This document shows positions 32,157-40,763 of a stretch of 64,000 bases of DNA, piece by piece. The stretch is from JAKQEM01 sp964433325 (GTDB lineage: Bacteria > Patescibacteriota > Gracilibacteria > Peribacterales > Peribacteraceae). Position 1 is the stretch's first letter, and each line of letters starts with the position of its first letter. Both the position numbers and the translations under genes were made by a program. The stretch covers positions 165,434 through 229,433 of the forward strand of contig CAYSPY010000002.1 in assembly GCA_964433325.1 (NCBI GenBank), read 5' to 3'. The notes under the pieces are model-generated. The model did not search any database and was not told the origin of the DNA. It was given only the letters and a program-made list of their open reading frames with translations.

Positions 32157-32937
32157 GCAACCACGAGTAGCGCATCTGCTCCCACTCATATGCAACGGGG
32201 ACTCGAGCTCCCCTAACGGGTTTTAGTCGTACCGCAAGCATGATGATGGGACGACGCAAAATTGCCCCAAGATTTCGGAGGAAGATCCAACGAAACCACC
32301 TATTAAACGCAATGCCCTTATTGGCACGTACCTCAATGCGAAGATAACGATCGTTCTTGCGACGCACCGATGCCAGTGGCGGAAAGGGTACGACAATATC
32401 CGCCTGTAAGTACCCCTTGGGAGAGCCTGGAATAATATCCAATCGTTCATGGACAGGTTTGATGCATCCATGGACACAGTCACGATGGAACAAGCGGATA
32501 TGATCTGCTGTTGTATTGCCAAGGGAAACAATGGGACGCCCGTTGTACTGGAATGTTCGACGTACGTAATACACGCCTGGCTTCCCTTCTTCGACCGTAC
32601 GGCGTACTTCGTCACGTAGTGCGGGTGTCAGCTCTTCGTCGGCATCCACACACAAAATCCATGGGTGCTTTGCTTTCTCGTACCCACTATTTCGCATACC
32701 CGAGAAATCAATGATGTAGCCATCACTATCTAAAAACTTCGCATCCTGAGGAAACAATCGGCAATTAGGCTCAGCCGCGATAATCGCCTGAGTGCCATCG
32801 GTCGACCCCCCATCAAGCACAATGATGTCGTCTATCTCCCGCATCGACTGAAAATACGCAGGCAGTGTTGCTGCACTGTTTTTGGTAAGCAGTACGGTAC
32901 TTACGGGGATGCGGCCAGTAGCAGGAGAATGTGTCAT
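32131..32937 (-). CDS. Family 2 glycosyltransferase (WaaE/KdtX-like)
   Basis: A 268-residue GT2 enzyme with STVLLTKNSAATLP, DIIVLDGGSTDGT and the metal-binding CVDADEEL. The RNSGYEKAKHPWIL segment and later VHERLDIIPGSPKGYL match the WaaE/KdtX subgroup that adds glucose-type residues to surface glycans. The C-terminal 60 residues contain basic and hydrophobic stretches (FNRWFRWIFLRNLGAILRRP) likely to touch the membrane. TATACT lies 11 nt before the ATG. Confidence 0.85.
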   Translation of the reverse strand: MTHSPATGRIPVSTVLLTKNSAATLPAYFQSMREIDDIIVLDGGSTDGTQAIIAAEPNCRLFPQDAKFLDSDGYIIDFSGMRNSGYEKAKHPWILCVDADEELTPALRDEVRRTVEEGKPGVYYVRRTFQYNGRPIVSLGNTTADHIRLFHRDCVHGCIKPVHERLDIIPGSPKGYLQADIVVPFPPLASVRRKNDRYLRIEVRANKGIAFNRWFRWIFLRNLGAILRRPIIMLAVRLKPVRGARVPVAYEWEQMRYSWLLMWRTMPR

Positions 32938-32948
32938 GTAACGCTATG

Positions 32949-32954
32949 AGTATA
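32949..32954 (-). promoter_or_regulatory. -10 box (TATACT) of the 32937 gene
   Basis: TATACT on the minus strand, 11 nt before the ATG at 32937; at most a 4-5 nt leader. Confidence 0.45.
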
Positions 32955-32959
32955 GTGCC

Positions 32960-33982
32960 CTATGTCCCAGAATGGATATATACATCCATCTTTTCGATCA
33001 GTCGTTTCAGGCTGTGCCTTGCTTCGACGATGTCATACATCGCATCCCCATTCATCGGGGCTTCATCGCTGTAGGTACGAATAAACGCTGCAAGGGCTTC
33101 TGGTGAATCGTTGGATGGTGCTGCGCTAATACCAATCGCAGATGCGTTACCCATCGTGGTAACCGGGTAACAGCCACAGGTCATTGCTTCCAGCATTGTT
33201 TTATCAATCGTCTCTGATGCCATATTGAGGATGAGACGATGATGACGATAGATATCAGGAAGCGTTGTAGCGGCAGCTGACCCCTTGAATGTAACCCGAT
33301 CATTCAAACCTAGTGTGGTCACCATACTTTTGAGCTCTGCTGCATAATCTGCTTCGGCCTCCATACCATAGATATCGAGGGTGTATTCCGGTAGTTGAGT
33401 GAGCGCCTGGAGACTTATCTCGACGCGCTTGCTGCGGCTCAAGCGGTGAACCATTACAAGCTTTGTTGGATCCTCTGCAACATTCTCGCGCTTGGGCCAG
33501 AAGGATAAGTCGATACCATGACCGACGACGACTTTTTTGGCTGAACCCTCGTACTGTGGGAGGCTTTGCGGTGTCGCACAGAACATGCGCTTGCCATACC
33601 AACCAAGCAACTTAAGCCCAATCTGCATTTTGTAGTGGGTGTACCACAAGTACACCGGTGTACGACGGGTTACCCAGATAGGTGCACCAAAGAATCCCCA
33701 CACTGGCGTCATGTGAATGAAGACGCGGTCGTACTGAAGCTTGGTGATGTGCCTATAGAAGTTCATGACCTGCCCCAGCTTGCCGACCCCTTGTTCTTTG
33801 CCCATGGAATGCACGGTAAACGACAGATCTACATCAGCCCCCATCACTCTACGAATATCTTCCGGTCGCCATTCTAAGCAGAGCACCGTCACCTCGTAGT
33901 CACGGCTGCGAAGCGCATTTACCCACAGAACCGCGAAGACATCCTGGCCGTGGAGCTTTTGGGTAATAAAGAGGAGCTTCAT
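32960..33982 (-). CDS. Family 4 glycosyltransferase
   Basis: A 340-residue GT-B enzyme, last of three glycosyltransferase genes joined by ATGA overlaps. It starts MKLLFITQKLHGQDVFAV, has VVVGHGIDLSFWPKR and LVMVHRLSRSKRVEI at the domain hinge, and ETIDKTMLEAMTCGCYPVTT as the EX7E donor site. It would act in the cytoplasm on a lipid-linked glycan. The run of three overlapping glycosyltransferase genes suggests they add successive sugars of one repeat unit. Confidence 0.87.
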   Translation of the reverse strand: MKLLFITQKLHGQDVFAVLWVNALRSRDYEVTVLCLEWRPEDIRRVMGADVDLSFTVHSMGKEQGVGKLGQVMNFYRHITKLQYDRVFIHMTPVWGFFGAPIWVTRRTPVYLWYTHYKMQIGLKLLGWYGKRMFCATPQSLPQYEGSAKKVVVGHGIDLSFWPKRENVAEDPTKLVMVHRLSRSKRVEISLQALTQLPEYTLDIYGMEAEADYAAELKSMVTTLGLNDRVTFKGSAAATTLPDIYRHHRLILNMASETIDKTMLEAMTCGCYPVTTMGNASAIGISAAPSNDSPEALAAFIRTYSDEAPMNGDAMYDIVEARHSLKRLIEKMDVYIHSGT

Positions 33983-35154
33983 GAGTGGCGAGCAAAGGAC
34001 TTCAAAAAATCTGCATACCGACCAATCAACGATACACGCTCAAAGCGCTCGAGTATCTTCGTTGCCTCCTTCCCTATCGATTCGCGTAGTGCCGGATTCT
34101 GGATCAATGAATCGATTTTGGATGCGATGTCATCGGCTTCTCCGGTTGTAAAAAGCCCGTTCACCCCATCGATGATCACGTCCGGCATTACCCCAACCTT
34201 CGTCACAATCACCGGCACACCGCATGCCATCGCTTCCAACGGCACTCTGGGGCCTCCTTCACTCGTTGAATTCATCACGAGCATCTTGCTACTCCGAATC
34301 GCCTGTAGGACGTCTTGCTGCGTCCCTAGCCAGCCGCGGAATTCCACTCGATGCGCAATCTTGAGCCTCGCCGCTTCGTGCTTCAGTTTGTGACGCTCGG
34401 GGCCATCGCCAATAATCAGAAGCGTGGCCTTAGGGAGCTTGACCATGGCGTGGAGCAACTGACTGACACCTTTATTCGCAACCAAGCGTCCGCAAAAGAC
34501 GACATCAACCCGGGCTGTAGGCGCAGAGCCAAGGGATGCTACGAGGGAACGATCGAGGTAGAAGGATGGAACAACTCGAACTTTTCGCTCTGGAGCTCCC
34601 CACTCAATGAGTGTCTCTGCTGTCCCTTTGCTGACTGCACGGCACGCAGCACTGCGATTGATAGCACCCGGTAAATACGCCCACGACATCATTCGCCCTA
34701 CCCACTCGGTAAAGGTTGCTGCAACGGGGTAACCGACGATGTGATGGACTTCTAGTACATACGGCACGCCTGTCGCCCGGCTTAACCTCCGCGCCCCAAT
34801 GCCATTATAGAATGGTGGATATTCATGCACGGTCATCACATCATGATGGTAAATGCGCGTAAGCTCCGTCCCTTTTTGTACGATCCACCTAGATTGATAC
34901 CAAAGACCTTTGGGGCAAGGGTGAATGAATACATTTCCAAAAAATGATTGCTCATTTCCGCACCCACGGAGGGGTGCGGCTAGGGTATTGCCCTGAATTT
35001 TTCTGCCCTCTGACTTCTGACTTCTGACTTCTGCACGTGGACATATCACATCAATCCGATCCCACTTCTTGGATAACTCCTCCAGCGTATACCAAAACGC
35101 ACCCTTCTTTCCTTGGAGAATCGATCGATCGCCGCTGATCATCAGAAGCTTCAT
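33979..35154 (-). CDS. Family 4 glycosyltransferase carrying two inserted repeats
   Basis: A 391-residue GT-B enzyme: MKLLMISGDRSI, VLEVHHIVGYP, CGRLVANKGVSQLL and SEGGPRVPLEAMACGVPVIVT as the EX7E site. The start at 35154 overlaps the preceding stop by ATGA, so the 16-residue upstream extension is discarded. A heptanucleotide array and a 24-bp palindrome lie about 30 bp apart within codons near residues 55-85, reading EVRSQKSEGR and APLRGCG. They fall in a poorly conserved loop of the N-terminal domain and keep the frame. Confidence 0.87.
   Translation of the reverse strand: MKLLMISGDRSILQGKKGAFWYTLEELSKKWDRIDVICPRAEVRSQKSEGRKIQGNTLAAPLRGCGNEQSFFGNVFIHPCPKGLWYQSRWIVQKGTELTRIYHHDVMTVHEYPPFYNGIGARRLSRATGVPYVLEVHHIVGYPVAATFTEWVGRMMSWAYLPGAINRSAACRAVSKGTAETLIEWGAPERKVRVVPSFYLDRSLVASLGSAPTARVDVVFCGRLVANKGVSQLLHAMVKLPKATLLIIGDGPERHKLKHEAARLKIAHRVEFRGWLGTQQDVLQAIRSSKMLVMNSTSEGGPRVPLEAMACGVPVIVTKVGVMPDVIIDGVNGLFTTGEADDIASKIDSLIQNPALRESIGKEATKILERFERVSLIGRYADFLKSFARHS
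34958..34981. repeat. 24-bp palindromic element inside a coding region, copy 1
   Basis: CCGCACCC and GGGTGCGG arms around ACGGAG, followed by CT. It is in the GT4 gene at 33979-35154. Nearly identical copies lie at 37952 and 53636. Confidence 0.75.
35010..35033. repeat. Heptanucleotide array (CTGACTT type)
   Basis: Three perfect CTGACTT units plus CTG, in the coding region of the GT4 gene (reads RSQKSEG on the minus strand). Seven codons, frame preserved. Confidence 0.75.
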
Positions 35155-36224
35155 AGAAGGCTGCGGAAAAGGGAAAGATGATCGTCTGCAACCTGGTCCC
35201 ACGTACGCGCAGGCACGGGGGATGATGCACGATCGGAGAGCAATTCGTAGGTCCCCTGCACTTCGCGCACTGCATTCACGATGTCCTGGGGGCTACGCAG
35301 AATGCGCAGCTGACATCCGTCGCTCAAGTTATGGCTGAGTCCTGTCTGTGTTGTAAGGAGAACCGGCAGCCCGGCAGCACGTGCTTCCAGTGCGGTATTG
35401 GGACTAATTTCTGTATAGGACGGGAGTGCCAATAAATCGTGATCGAGAAAGAGTTCATGCTTTGCATCCCCGCTTTGTACTGGGAGCATTGTGAGGCGAT
35501 CGCTGAGGTTTTCCTGCTCAATCAGCTTTTGGAGATCTGCTTGAAGCGGTCCTTCTCCGGCCAATGTCAGCGTGCAATCGGGCAATTCCTTCATCGCAAG
35601 AATCAGCGATCCTAAGTTTTTAAACGGAACGAATCGACCGAGGAACAGGAGCTTGAACGGGGCATGAGGCTGATGATGCACGGGCACACCGATAGGCAAT
35701 GCATTCTCAATCACTAAATTGTGCGGCAGCAGTACATAGACTTTCTCGTAGAGCTTCTGCTGGAACTCTGTAGAAAAGACGATGGTATCAAACTGTTTCA
35801 GGAGGCCGTTCATCATCCCCTGGAACTTCGGCTTCCCTGCGTACCAATCAGCTAACTCTTCTGTGCCACCACCATCGGTATAGCGCTCCCACAAAAAATC
35901 ACCACCAAGGCGCAGAATAGTGTGGGGGTGCTTAAGCCCTGCAAGCCAGAGCGGCACACCACAGCTAACAGAAGAAAAGCAGTAAACGATATCTGCATCA
36001 CTTGCGTGTTCTTTGAGCGCCTTTGCGTAGCGCCTCCACCGCATAATGGGCCCACCTTTTCGCGAGACTCGAATGCATTCATCTTTGCCTACATCATCTT
36101 CCCCATACGCAATCACCGTCACCTGCACACCATGCTCTTTAAGAACGCGCCCTAGGTTAAGCACATACGTCGCAGGCCCTCCGATTTCGGGGGGGTAGAT
36201 GCCGGTAGCTAGAACCACTTTCAT
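35151..36224 (-). CDS. Family 4 glycosyltransferase
   Basis: A 357-residue GT-B enzyme, first gene of the three-gene overlapping set. It opens MKVVLATGIYPPEIGGPATYV, has IVYCFSSVSCGVPL, LFLGRFVPFKNL and TEISPNTALEARAAGLPVLL as the donor-binding EX7E region. The N-terminal 'IYPPEIGGPATY' motif is common in actinobacterial-type and CPR GT4 enzymes. TAGAAT on the minus strand ends 8 nt before the ATG, so the operon mRNA probably begins at the start codon. Confidence 0.88.
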   Translation of the reverse strand: MKVVLATGIYPPEIGGPATYVLNLGRVLKEHGVQVTVIAYGEDDVGKDECIRVSRKGGPIMRWRRYAKALKEHASDADIVYCFSSVSCGVPLWLAGLKHPHTILRLGGDFLWERYTDGGGTEELADWYAGKPKFQGMMNGLLKQFDTIVFSTEFQQKLYEKVYVLLPHNLVIENALPIGVPVHHQPHAPFKLLFLGRFVPFKNLGSLILAMKELPDCTLTLAGEGPLQADLQKLIEQENLSDRLTMLPVQSGDAKHELFLDHDLLALPSYTEISPNTALEARAAGLPVLLTTQTGLSHNLSDGCQLRILRSPQDIVNAVREVQGTYELLSDRASSPVPARTWDQVADDHLSLFRSLL

Positions 36225-36232
36225 AGAAACCT

Positions 36233-36238
36233 ATTCTA
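36233..36238 (-). promoter_or_regulatory. -10 box (TAGAAT) of the GT4 operon
   Basis: TAGAAT on the minus strand, 8 nt before the ATG at 36224. Confidence 0.5.
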
Positions 36239-36283
36239 GCTGATTCAAGGGTAAGTTTCCGGCCAAATACTCCTGTTGGCAGG

Positions 36284-36452
36284 CCCCCGTGCGCCACGGG
36301 GGGTGCTGGGGGAGGCTCTGTTCGTTACGCCGACGAGACGATCCCGAAGCCTTGGAGGGATCGGTAAGGCGGCGCAGAGCCAGGCGGAGGAGCTTTGGCG
36401 CACGGTGGCTTTTTCTTTGTTACTTTCTTTTGTGCGGCAGACAAAAGAAAGT
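36284..36452. repeat. Structured intergenic element with nested stems
   Basis: No gene is seen between 36225 and 36456. Instead there is a GC-rich block with CCCCCGTG/CACGGGGG (36284-36302), an outer pair GTGCGCCA (36289-36296) with TGGCGCAC (36396-36403), a middle pair GGCTCTG (36314-36320) with CAGAGCC (36375-36381), and an inner pair CGATCCC (36339-36345) with GGGATCG (36357-36363). It ends in a perfect 12-bp hairpin ACTTTCTTTTGT/ACAAAAGAAAGT (36422-36452). It could be a mobile repeat or a structured RNA. Confidence 0.55.
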
Positions 36453-36456
36453 CCGA

Positions 36457-37488
36457 TTAAAACACCACCGACCGATGATAGGGCTCACTCCCCAACCATT
36501 CTGGGTGCGCTAAATACCACTGCACTGTTTTTTCCAGGCTTTCATCGAAGGTTTTTGGGTGCGAGTATCCCATCTCTTCCAACTTAGATCCATCGAGTGC
36601 ATAGCGAAGATCGTGCCCAGGGCGTGCACCGTGGAAGTCGACGAGTTCATACTGCAACTCTTTACCCATGATCTTCGCAATTGTCTGAGCCAACGCCAAG
36701 TTATCTACTTCACGCTCCCCAACAATATTGAACTTGTCCCCAATAACAGGTGTTCCTTTTTCGAATTCATTGGCAATAAACAAAACGGCTGATGCAACGT
36801 TGCGCGCATGGACATAGAACCTACTCCCCGCTTTCGTCTTGGTCTTATCGGCGTGGATTGTGAGCTTTCTTCCGTCTCGCAGTGCGTTAATCACCATGGG
36901 GAAATACTTTTCTGGGTGCTGGCGCTCCCCAAACACGTTCATGGTGTGCGTAATCACCACCGGTAACTTATAGGTGTTGTAGTACGAATAGGCCAACTCT
37001 TCCCCACCTGCTTTACTGGCTGCATAGGGGTTACTAGAGCGATAGCGATCCCACTCCTTATACGATGTCCCCTCTGGCGCAGGGCCGAATACTTCGTCTG
37101 TCGAAAAGTAGACGAAGAGTTCTAGGTTTTTGAGCGTGCGTGCGTAATCCAAAATCGTGCAGGTCCCCACCACGTTATCCATCACGAATTCCATTGGCGC
37201 ATCAATAGACCTATCCACGTGCGTGCTAGCAGCCAAATGAAAAATCCTATCGATAGGGCCAATGCGATCTGCGATATACGGTGTGATTGGCGTGCGTAGA
37301 TCGTGGAAGATAAACCGAACGCGGGAACGGAATTCGTCCCACTTATCCATATCGGTGAGGCGCTGGAGGGTGCTGGCACTGTCGATTTTGCTTAAGCCCA
37401 CAATCTCCCAATCCGTATTCTTTAAAATCCCCTCAGCCAAGTGGTGGCCGATAAATCCATCCATGCCTGTGATAAGGACGCGTTTCAT
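36457..37488 (-). CDS. dTDP-glucose 4,6-dehydratase-like SDR
   Basis: A 343-residue extended SDR close to the RmlB/RfbB type. It shows VLITGMDGFIGHHLAEG, HLAASTHVDRSI, YFSTDEVFGPAPEG (Thr-Asp-Glu catalytic set), YAASKAGGEEL (Tyr-X3-Lys), NVFGERQHPEKYFP and RPGHDLRYALD. These are the usual active-site marks of nucleotide-diphosphate-glucose 4,6-dehydratases, which make 4-keto-6-deoxy sugars. The nucleotide preferred is uncertain. TATACT lies 10 nt upstream of the ATG. Confidence 0.87.
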   Translation of the reverse strand: MKRVLITGMDGFIGHHLAEGILKNTDWEIVGLSKIDSASTLQRLTDMDKWDEFRSRVRFIFHDLRTPITPYIADRIGPIDRIFHLAASTHVDRSIDAPMEFVMDNVVGTCTILDYARTLKNLELFVYFSTDEVFGPAPEGTSYKEWDRYRSSNPYAASKAGGEELAYSYYNTYKLPVVITHTMNVFGERQHPEKYFPMVINALRDGRKLTIHADKTKTKAGSRFYVHARNVASAVLFIANEFEKGTPVIGDKFNIVGEREVDNLALAQTIAKIMGKELQYELVDFHGARPGHDLRYALDGSKLEEMGYSHPKTFDESLEKTVQWYLAHPEWLGSEPYHRSVVF

Positions 37489-37498
37489 AGGTAGCGGG

Positions 37499-37504
37499 AG
37501 TATA
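37499..37504 (-). promoter_or_regulatory. -10 box (TATACT) of the 37488 gene
   Basis: TATACT on the minus strand, 10 nt before the ATG, in the short gap after the GT4 gene. Confidence 0.45.
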
Positions 37505-37505
37505 G

Positions 37506-38591
37506 CTAGAAATGACTGATTGTGTCGTATATTTCCTTATACCTCTTCGCAATCACCCCCCAATCGTAGTTTTGGGCATGCTTCTGGCCATTCTCCAATA
37601 ATTTTCTGCGTAAATCGTCACCTTCTAACAACTTCTTGATTACATTTGCCGCAGCCTCGACATCATCTGGGGCGATTAACAATCCCGTCTCTCCATCGTT
37701 GACGATATCCGGAATACCACCAACATTTGTCGCAATCACTGCGCACCCTGCAGCCTGTGCCTCCAAAAACACATTCCCCAATGCTTCCGATCGCGAGAGT
37801 CCGCAGAAGATAGATGCCTGCGCAAATTCATCTGCGACTTTCTCTGGCGACACTCGACCAACAAAGGTGATGAGGTCTGCGATTTTTAAATCTTGAGCCA
37901 GTTTCTCCAAATGTTTCCGCTCTGATCCATCCCCAACGATACGCAAACTTACCGCACCCGCGGAGGGGTGCGGCTGAGCGTTCATTCTTAACTTCGCAAA
38001 TGCTTTTAACAGCACATCAACTCCTTTCATATTTTCGAGCCTCCCTACAAACAGAATCCGTCCATCAATCTTCGGCCGATGGCTGAGCGCATGATTGATG
38101 AGATCCAAGCGAATACCATTGGGAATAAGGACTGCATCTTTCCCAAACTTTGTCGCACGTTCGATAAGGACAGAACTGATAGCTGTCACCGTATTCGCTG
38201 ACCGGTGCATGAGCCCCACAAGCAAGGATGTGTTTGTACTCTGGCACGTAAGAATTCTGTGTGCCGATGGAACAAGTCGCTCACAGAACACCATCGCAAG
38301 GCCTGCATAGGATTCCAGCACTGCATGGATGATATCGGGCTTGAGTGCACGTACCGCAAATGGTGCGAGGAACGGGAACAGCCACTTATCGACCTTGTAT
38401 CCAAGCCCCACACGCCAGACCTTTACGCCAGATTCTAAGTGATCCAAGTACGGGAGGTCCCGACGCATGCGTGCGGCAACAATCGTGATGGCAAATTCAT
38501 CCTTTAAGCGTGCAGAAACTTCTTCGCTGCATGCCTCAGCCCCGCTACGAAACGGTGTGACAAACGTTGAGAGAATGACGATCTTCTTCAT
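37506..38591 (-). CDS. Family 4 glycosyltransferase with an inserted palindrome
   Basis: A 361-residue GT-B enzyme: TFVTPFRSGAEACSEEV, VLIPNGIRLDL, ILFVGRLENMKGVDVLL, LRIVGDGSERKHLEKLA and SEALGNVFLEAQAAGCAVIATNVGG as the EX7E site. The 24-bp palindrome inserts QPHPSAGAV just before the VGDG strand, in a loop where family members vary. The gene starts in an ATGA overlap with the preceding GT4 gene and is the last of a six-gene run from 43630. Confidence 0.88.
   Translation of the reverse strand: MKKIVILSTFVTPFRSGAEACSEEVSARLKDEFAITIVAARMRRDLPYLDHLESGVKVWRVGLGYKVDKWLFPFLAPFAVRALKPDIIHAVLESYAGLAMVFCERLVPSAHRILTCQSTNTSLLVGLMHRSANTVTAISSVLIERATKFGKDAVLIPNGIRLDLINHALSHRPKIDGRILFVGRLENMKGVDVLLKAFAKLRMNAQPHPSAGAVSLRIVGDGSERKHLEKLAQDLKIADLITFVGRVSPEKVADEFAQASIFCGLSRSEALGNVFLEAQAAGCAVIATNVGGIPDIVNDGETGLLIAPDDVEAAANVIKKLLEGDDLRRKLLENGQKHAQNYDWGVIAKRYKEIYDTISHF
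37952..37975. repeat. 24-bp palindromic element inside a coding region, copy 2
   Basis: CCGCACCC and GGGTGCGG around GCGGAG, then CT. It is read as part of QPHPSAGAV on the minus strand. Confidence 0.75.
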
Positions 38592-39712
38592 AAGAGGTAA
38601 TCATTGAATAGTTGCTGATACCGCTTACCAACAATATTCCAGCTAAACATATCCTCAATGCGTCTCCGTGCTGCTTCGCCCATCGCTTTTCGCTTTGCCG
38701 CATCCTCGATCAATCGACGAATATGTGCTCGCAAGGCTTCCTTATCCCCTGCAGGGAAAAGAAGTCCCGAAACACCGTTTTGGATTAAGTAACTATTACC
38801 CCCAACATCAGATGCAATACACGCACAGCCACTCGACATCGCTTCCATCAGCGCATTACTAAGCCCCTCGCTATAACTGGGCAAGACAAATATATCGCTC
38901 TTGCCCAAAATCTCAGGAATATCTTTTCGGAGCCCCGTGAATCGCACATCACGTTGATACTTTTCTACCAATGGATGACCTTCTTTATACCAACCCACCA
39001 CCTGTATATCTAAAGTGGGGTGCTCTTGCTTGAGCGGGACAGCCGCTGCGACAAAGTCATCAACACCTTTTACCGATTCCAAACGACCAACATAGGTGAC
39101 AGTGAGTGCAGATTGATCATGTACTGATCGTTGATATCCTTTCTCATCAATACCGGTTGGGATTACTTCACTCTTTTGAGCAATGCCCAAGCGCTTAAGG
39201 AGACGCGTAGGTTGTGGATGGAAGAAGATCACCCGATCGGCACATGCAAGGACCAGCCACCCGAGTGTCCACGCATAGAGTGCGGCTGCGATTTTTGTAA
39301 GCGTGCCACGTGGCCACCACGTCATGCCCACAAGCGCATCGGTCAGTTGGATAACCTTGATACCACGAAGGCGCAGAGGAATGGCGCAAAGGGATGTCCA
39401 GAAGAGGAGCTTATTGATCACGACTAAATCGGGCTTCTCGTCACGAATAATGCGACGTACGAACCCCGAGAAGCCAAAAGCGATGCCGTAGTTCCACGGG
39501 TCTGGAATGAAGAGATCCTTCTTACGGTAGATGGTGAGCGTGGATGAAACCTCTTCTTTCATATTCTCTGACGCCCCCATGCATGCCACCACCACGCTAT
39601 ACCCAAGCCGCTGCCACAAATCGGCAAGCTTCGTTGTGCTGATCATCCAGCGATGTTCTTCGCGCCAATACGGGGAAATAAGGAGGATTTTCTTCACCTC
39701 TCTATTGTCCAT
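38588..39712 (-). CDS. Family 4 glycosyltransferase
   Basis: A 374-residue GT-B enzyme: ILLISPYWREEHRW, VIQLTDALVGMTWW, EVIPTGIDEKGYQ, VTYVGRLESVKGVDDFV and SYSEGLSNALMEAMSSGCACIASDVGG as donor site. The ATG at 39712 gives the annotated length; a GTG five codons later is an alternative start. It follows the DUF2304 gene by 20 bp and overlaps the next GT4 gene by 4 bp. Confidence 0.87.
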   Translation of the reverse strand: MDNREVKKILLISPYWREEHRWMISTTKLADLWQRLGYSVVVACMGASENMKEEVSSTLTIYRKKDLFIPDPWNYGIAFGFSGFVRRIIRDEKPDLVVINKLLFWTSLCAIPLRLRGIKVIQLTDALVGMTWWPRGTLTKIAAALYAWTLGWLVLACADRVIFFHPQPTRLLKRLGIAQKSEVIPTGIDEKGYQRSVHDQSALTVTYVGRLESVKGVDDFVAAAVPLKQEHPTLDIQVVGWYKEGHPLVEKYQRDVRFTGLRKDIPEILGKSDIFVLPSYSEGLSNALMEAMSSGCACIASDVGGNSYLIQNGVSGLLFPAGDKEALRAHIRRLIEDAAKRKAMGEAARRRIEDMFSWNIVGKRYQQLFNDYLL

Positions 39713-39732
39713 TCCCGCTGCGTAATTATCAA

Positions 39733-40101
39733 TTACTTGGCTTTGTGCTGTTTCTCGCCCTTATTATCTAGATCTGCTGCTTTTAAGGCCATCATCCGTA
39801 CCAACTTGTTCTGCCGCTGATTGAGTTCTTCCAAACGGACAATCATGTAAAACATGAAGAAAAACAGGATACCGATAGCCGTCGCAAAGAACGCATTCGC
39901 CTGACTTTTTACTCCTGTAATAACAGAAAGATACGTAAGCACCCCTGGTTCCAATGCAACAAACGCAACCGCACCCCAGAAGATCGTCCAGAGGAGCGCC
40001 TCCCAGATTGTTTTTTTATGCCTCAGCGCCAAGTTCCATGCATAGAGCACAGCAACAAGAGATACGAGCGGCACGGCGATTTGGTAGGGCGTGAGGATCA
40101 T
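39733..40101 (-). CDS. DUF2304 family small membrane protein
   Basis: A 122-residue protein with three hydrophobic helices (about 5-25, 35-55 and 68-90) and a charged, Lys-rich tail. The pattern VLYAWNLALRHKKTIWEALLWTIFWGAV and FMFYMIVRLEELNQRQNKLVR is that of DUF2304. Members usually sit next to a GT2 polyprenyl-phosphate sugar synthase, as here, where the genes overlap by ATGA. A role in anchoring or moving the lipid-linked sugar has been suggested by context only. Confidence 0.82.
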   Translation of the reverse strand: MILTPYQIAVPLVSLVAVLYAWNLALRHKKTIWEALLWTIFWGAVAFVALEPGVLTYLSVITGVKSQANAFFATAIGILFFFMFYMIVRLEELNQRQNKLVRMMALKAADLDNKGEKQHKAK

Positions 40102-40763
40102 CGCAAGAAGGATCGTAGCAGGATTTTAAACGCGGTTCGAACTCCGTTTGCAAACGACTGTCCTTTGGCCAAGGTGTACTCGGAATACAGGACCTTTACC
40201 GGGACCTGCGCAGTACGCCATTTATGATGCACCGATTCGCGGACAATCTCGGTACAAAATTCAAACCCACTCATGCGCAAATCCAGGTCACGTACGGCTT
40301 TCGGGCCAAAGGCTTTGTAACCGCACTGGCTATCACTCACCCATCGCCCTGTTGCCACAAGCGTCACAAGGTTCCCAATGCCGTTAAACACTCTTCGTAC
40401 AAAGGGAATCTTATTTTTTTGCCCGAAACGATTGGCAAACACAATGTCTGCTTTATTGCTGATGATAGGTTCTAAGAGCGATGGAATCTCTGCCGGGTCA
40501 TGCTGCTCGTCTGCATCAAGCGTAATAACGATCGTAGCGCCCACGAGACGAGCTGCTTCCACCCCGGTCATCGTCGCTGCCCCCGCACCACAGTTATCCG
40601 GGTGCACAACGACAGTAGCCCCTGCAGTACGTGCCTGCTCCGCCGTGTTATCAGCTGAGCCATCATCGACAACGATGACGAGATCTACCTGGTGCATAGC
40701 AGCTTTCACCACTGCACCGATGCGCGTGCCTTCGTTATAGGCGGGGATGACGGCAACTATCAT
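40098..40763 (-). CDS. Family 2 glycosyltransferase (polyprenyl-phosphate sugar synthase-like)
   Basis: A 221-residue GT2 protein: VAVIPAYNEGTRIG, LVIVVDDGSADNT, HPDNCGAGAATMTG and the metal site TLDADEQHDP, then VFANRFG and SDSQCGYKAFG. This is the compact DPM1-like form without membrane helices. It probably charges polyprenyl phosphate with a hexose. It is linked by ATGA overlaps to the large membrane glycosyltransferase upstream and the DUF2304 gene downstream, making a likely donor-synthase, membrane-partner and GT-C set. Confidence 0.88.
   Translation of the reverse strand: MIVAVIPAYNEGTRIGAVVKAAMHQVDLVIVVDDGSADNTAEQARTAGATVVVHPDNCGAGAATMTGVEAARLVGATIVITLDADEQHDPAEIPSLLEPIISNKADIVFANRFGQKNKIPFVRRVFNGIGNLVTLVATGRWVSDSQCGYKAFGPKAVRDLDLRMSGFEFCTEIVRESVHHKWRTAQVPVKVLYSEYTLAKGQSFANGVRTAFKILLRSFLR

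Noticed and set aside
36422..36452. Intrinsic terminator of the dehydratase gene
   Set aside because: The 12-bp hairpin is perfect and close to the stop codon, but the minus-strand sequence after it is A-rich rather than T-rich.
36276..36587. Plus-strand open frame of about 100 codons
   Set aside because: It runs through the nested-stem element and then the end of the dehydratase gene on the other strand; no family features or start signals.
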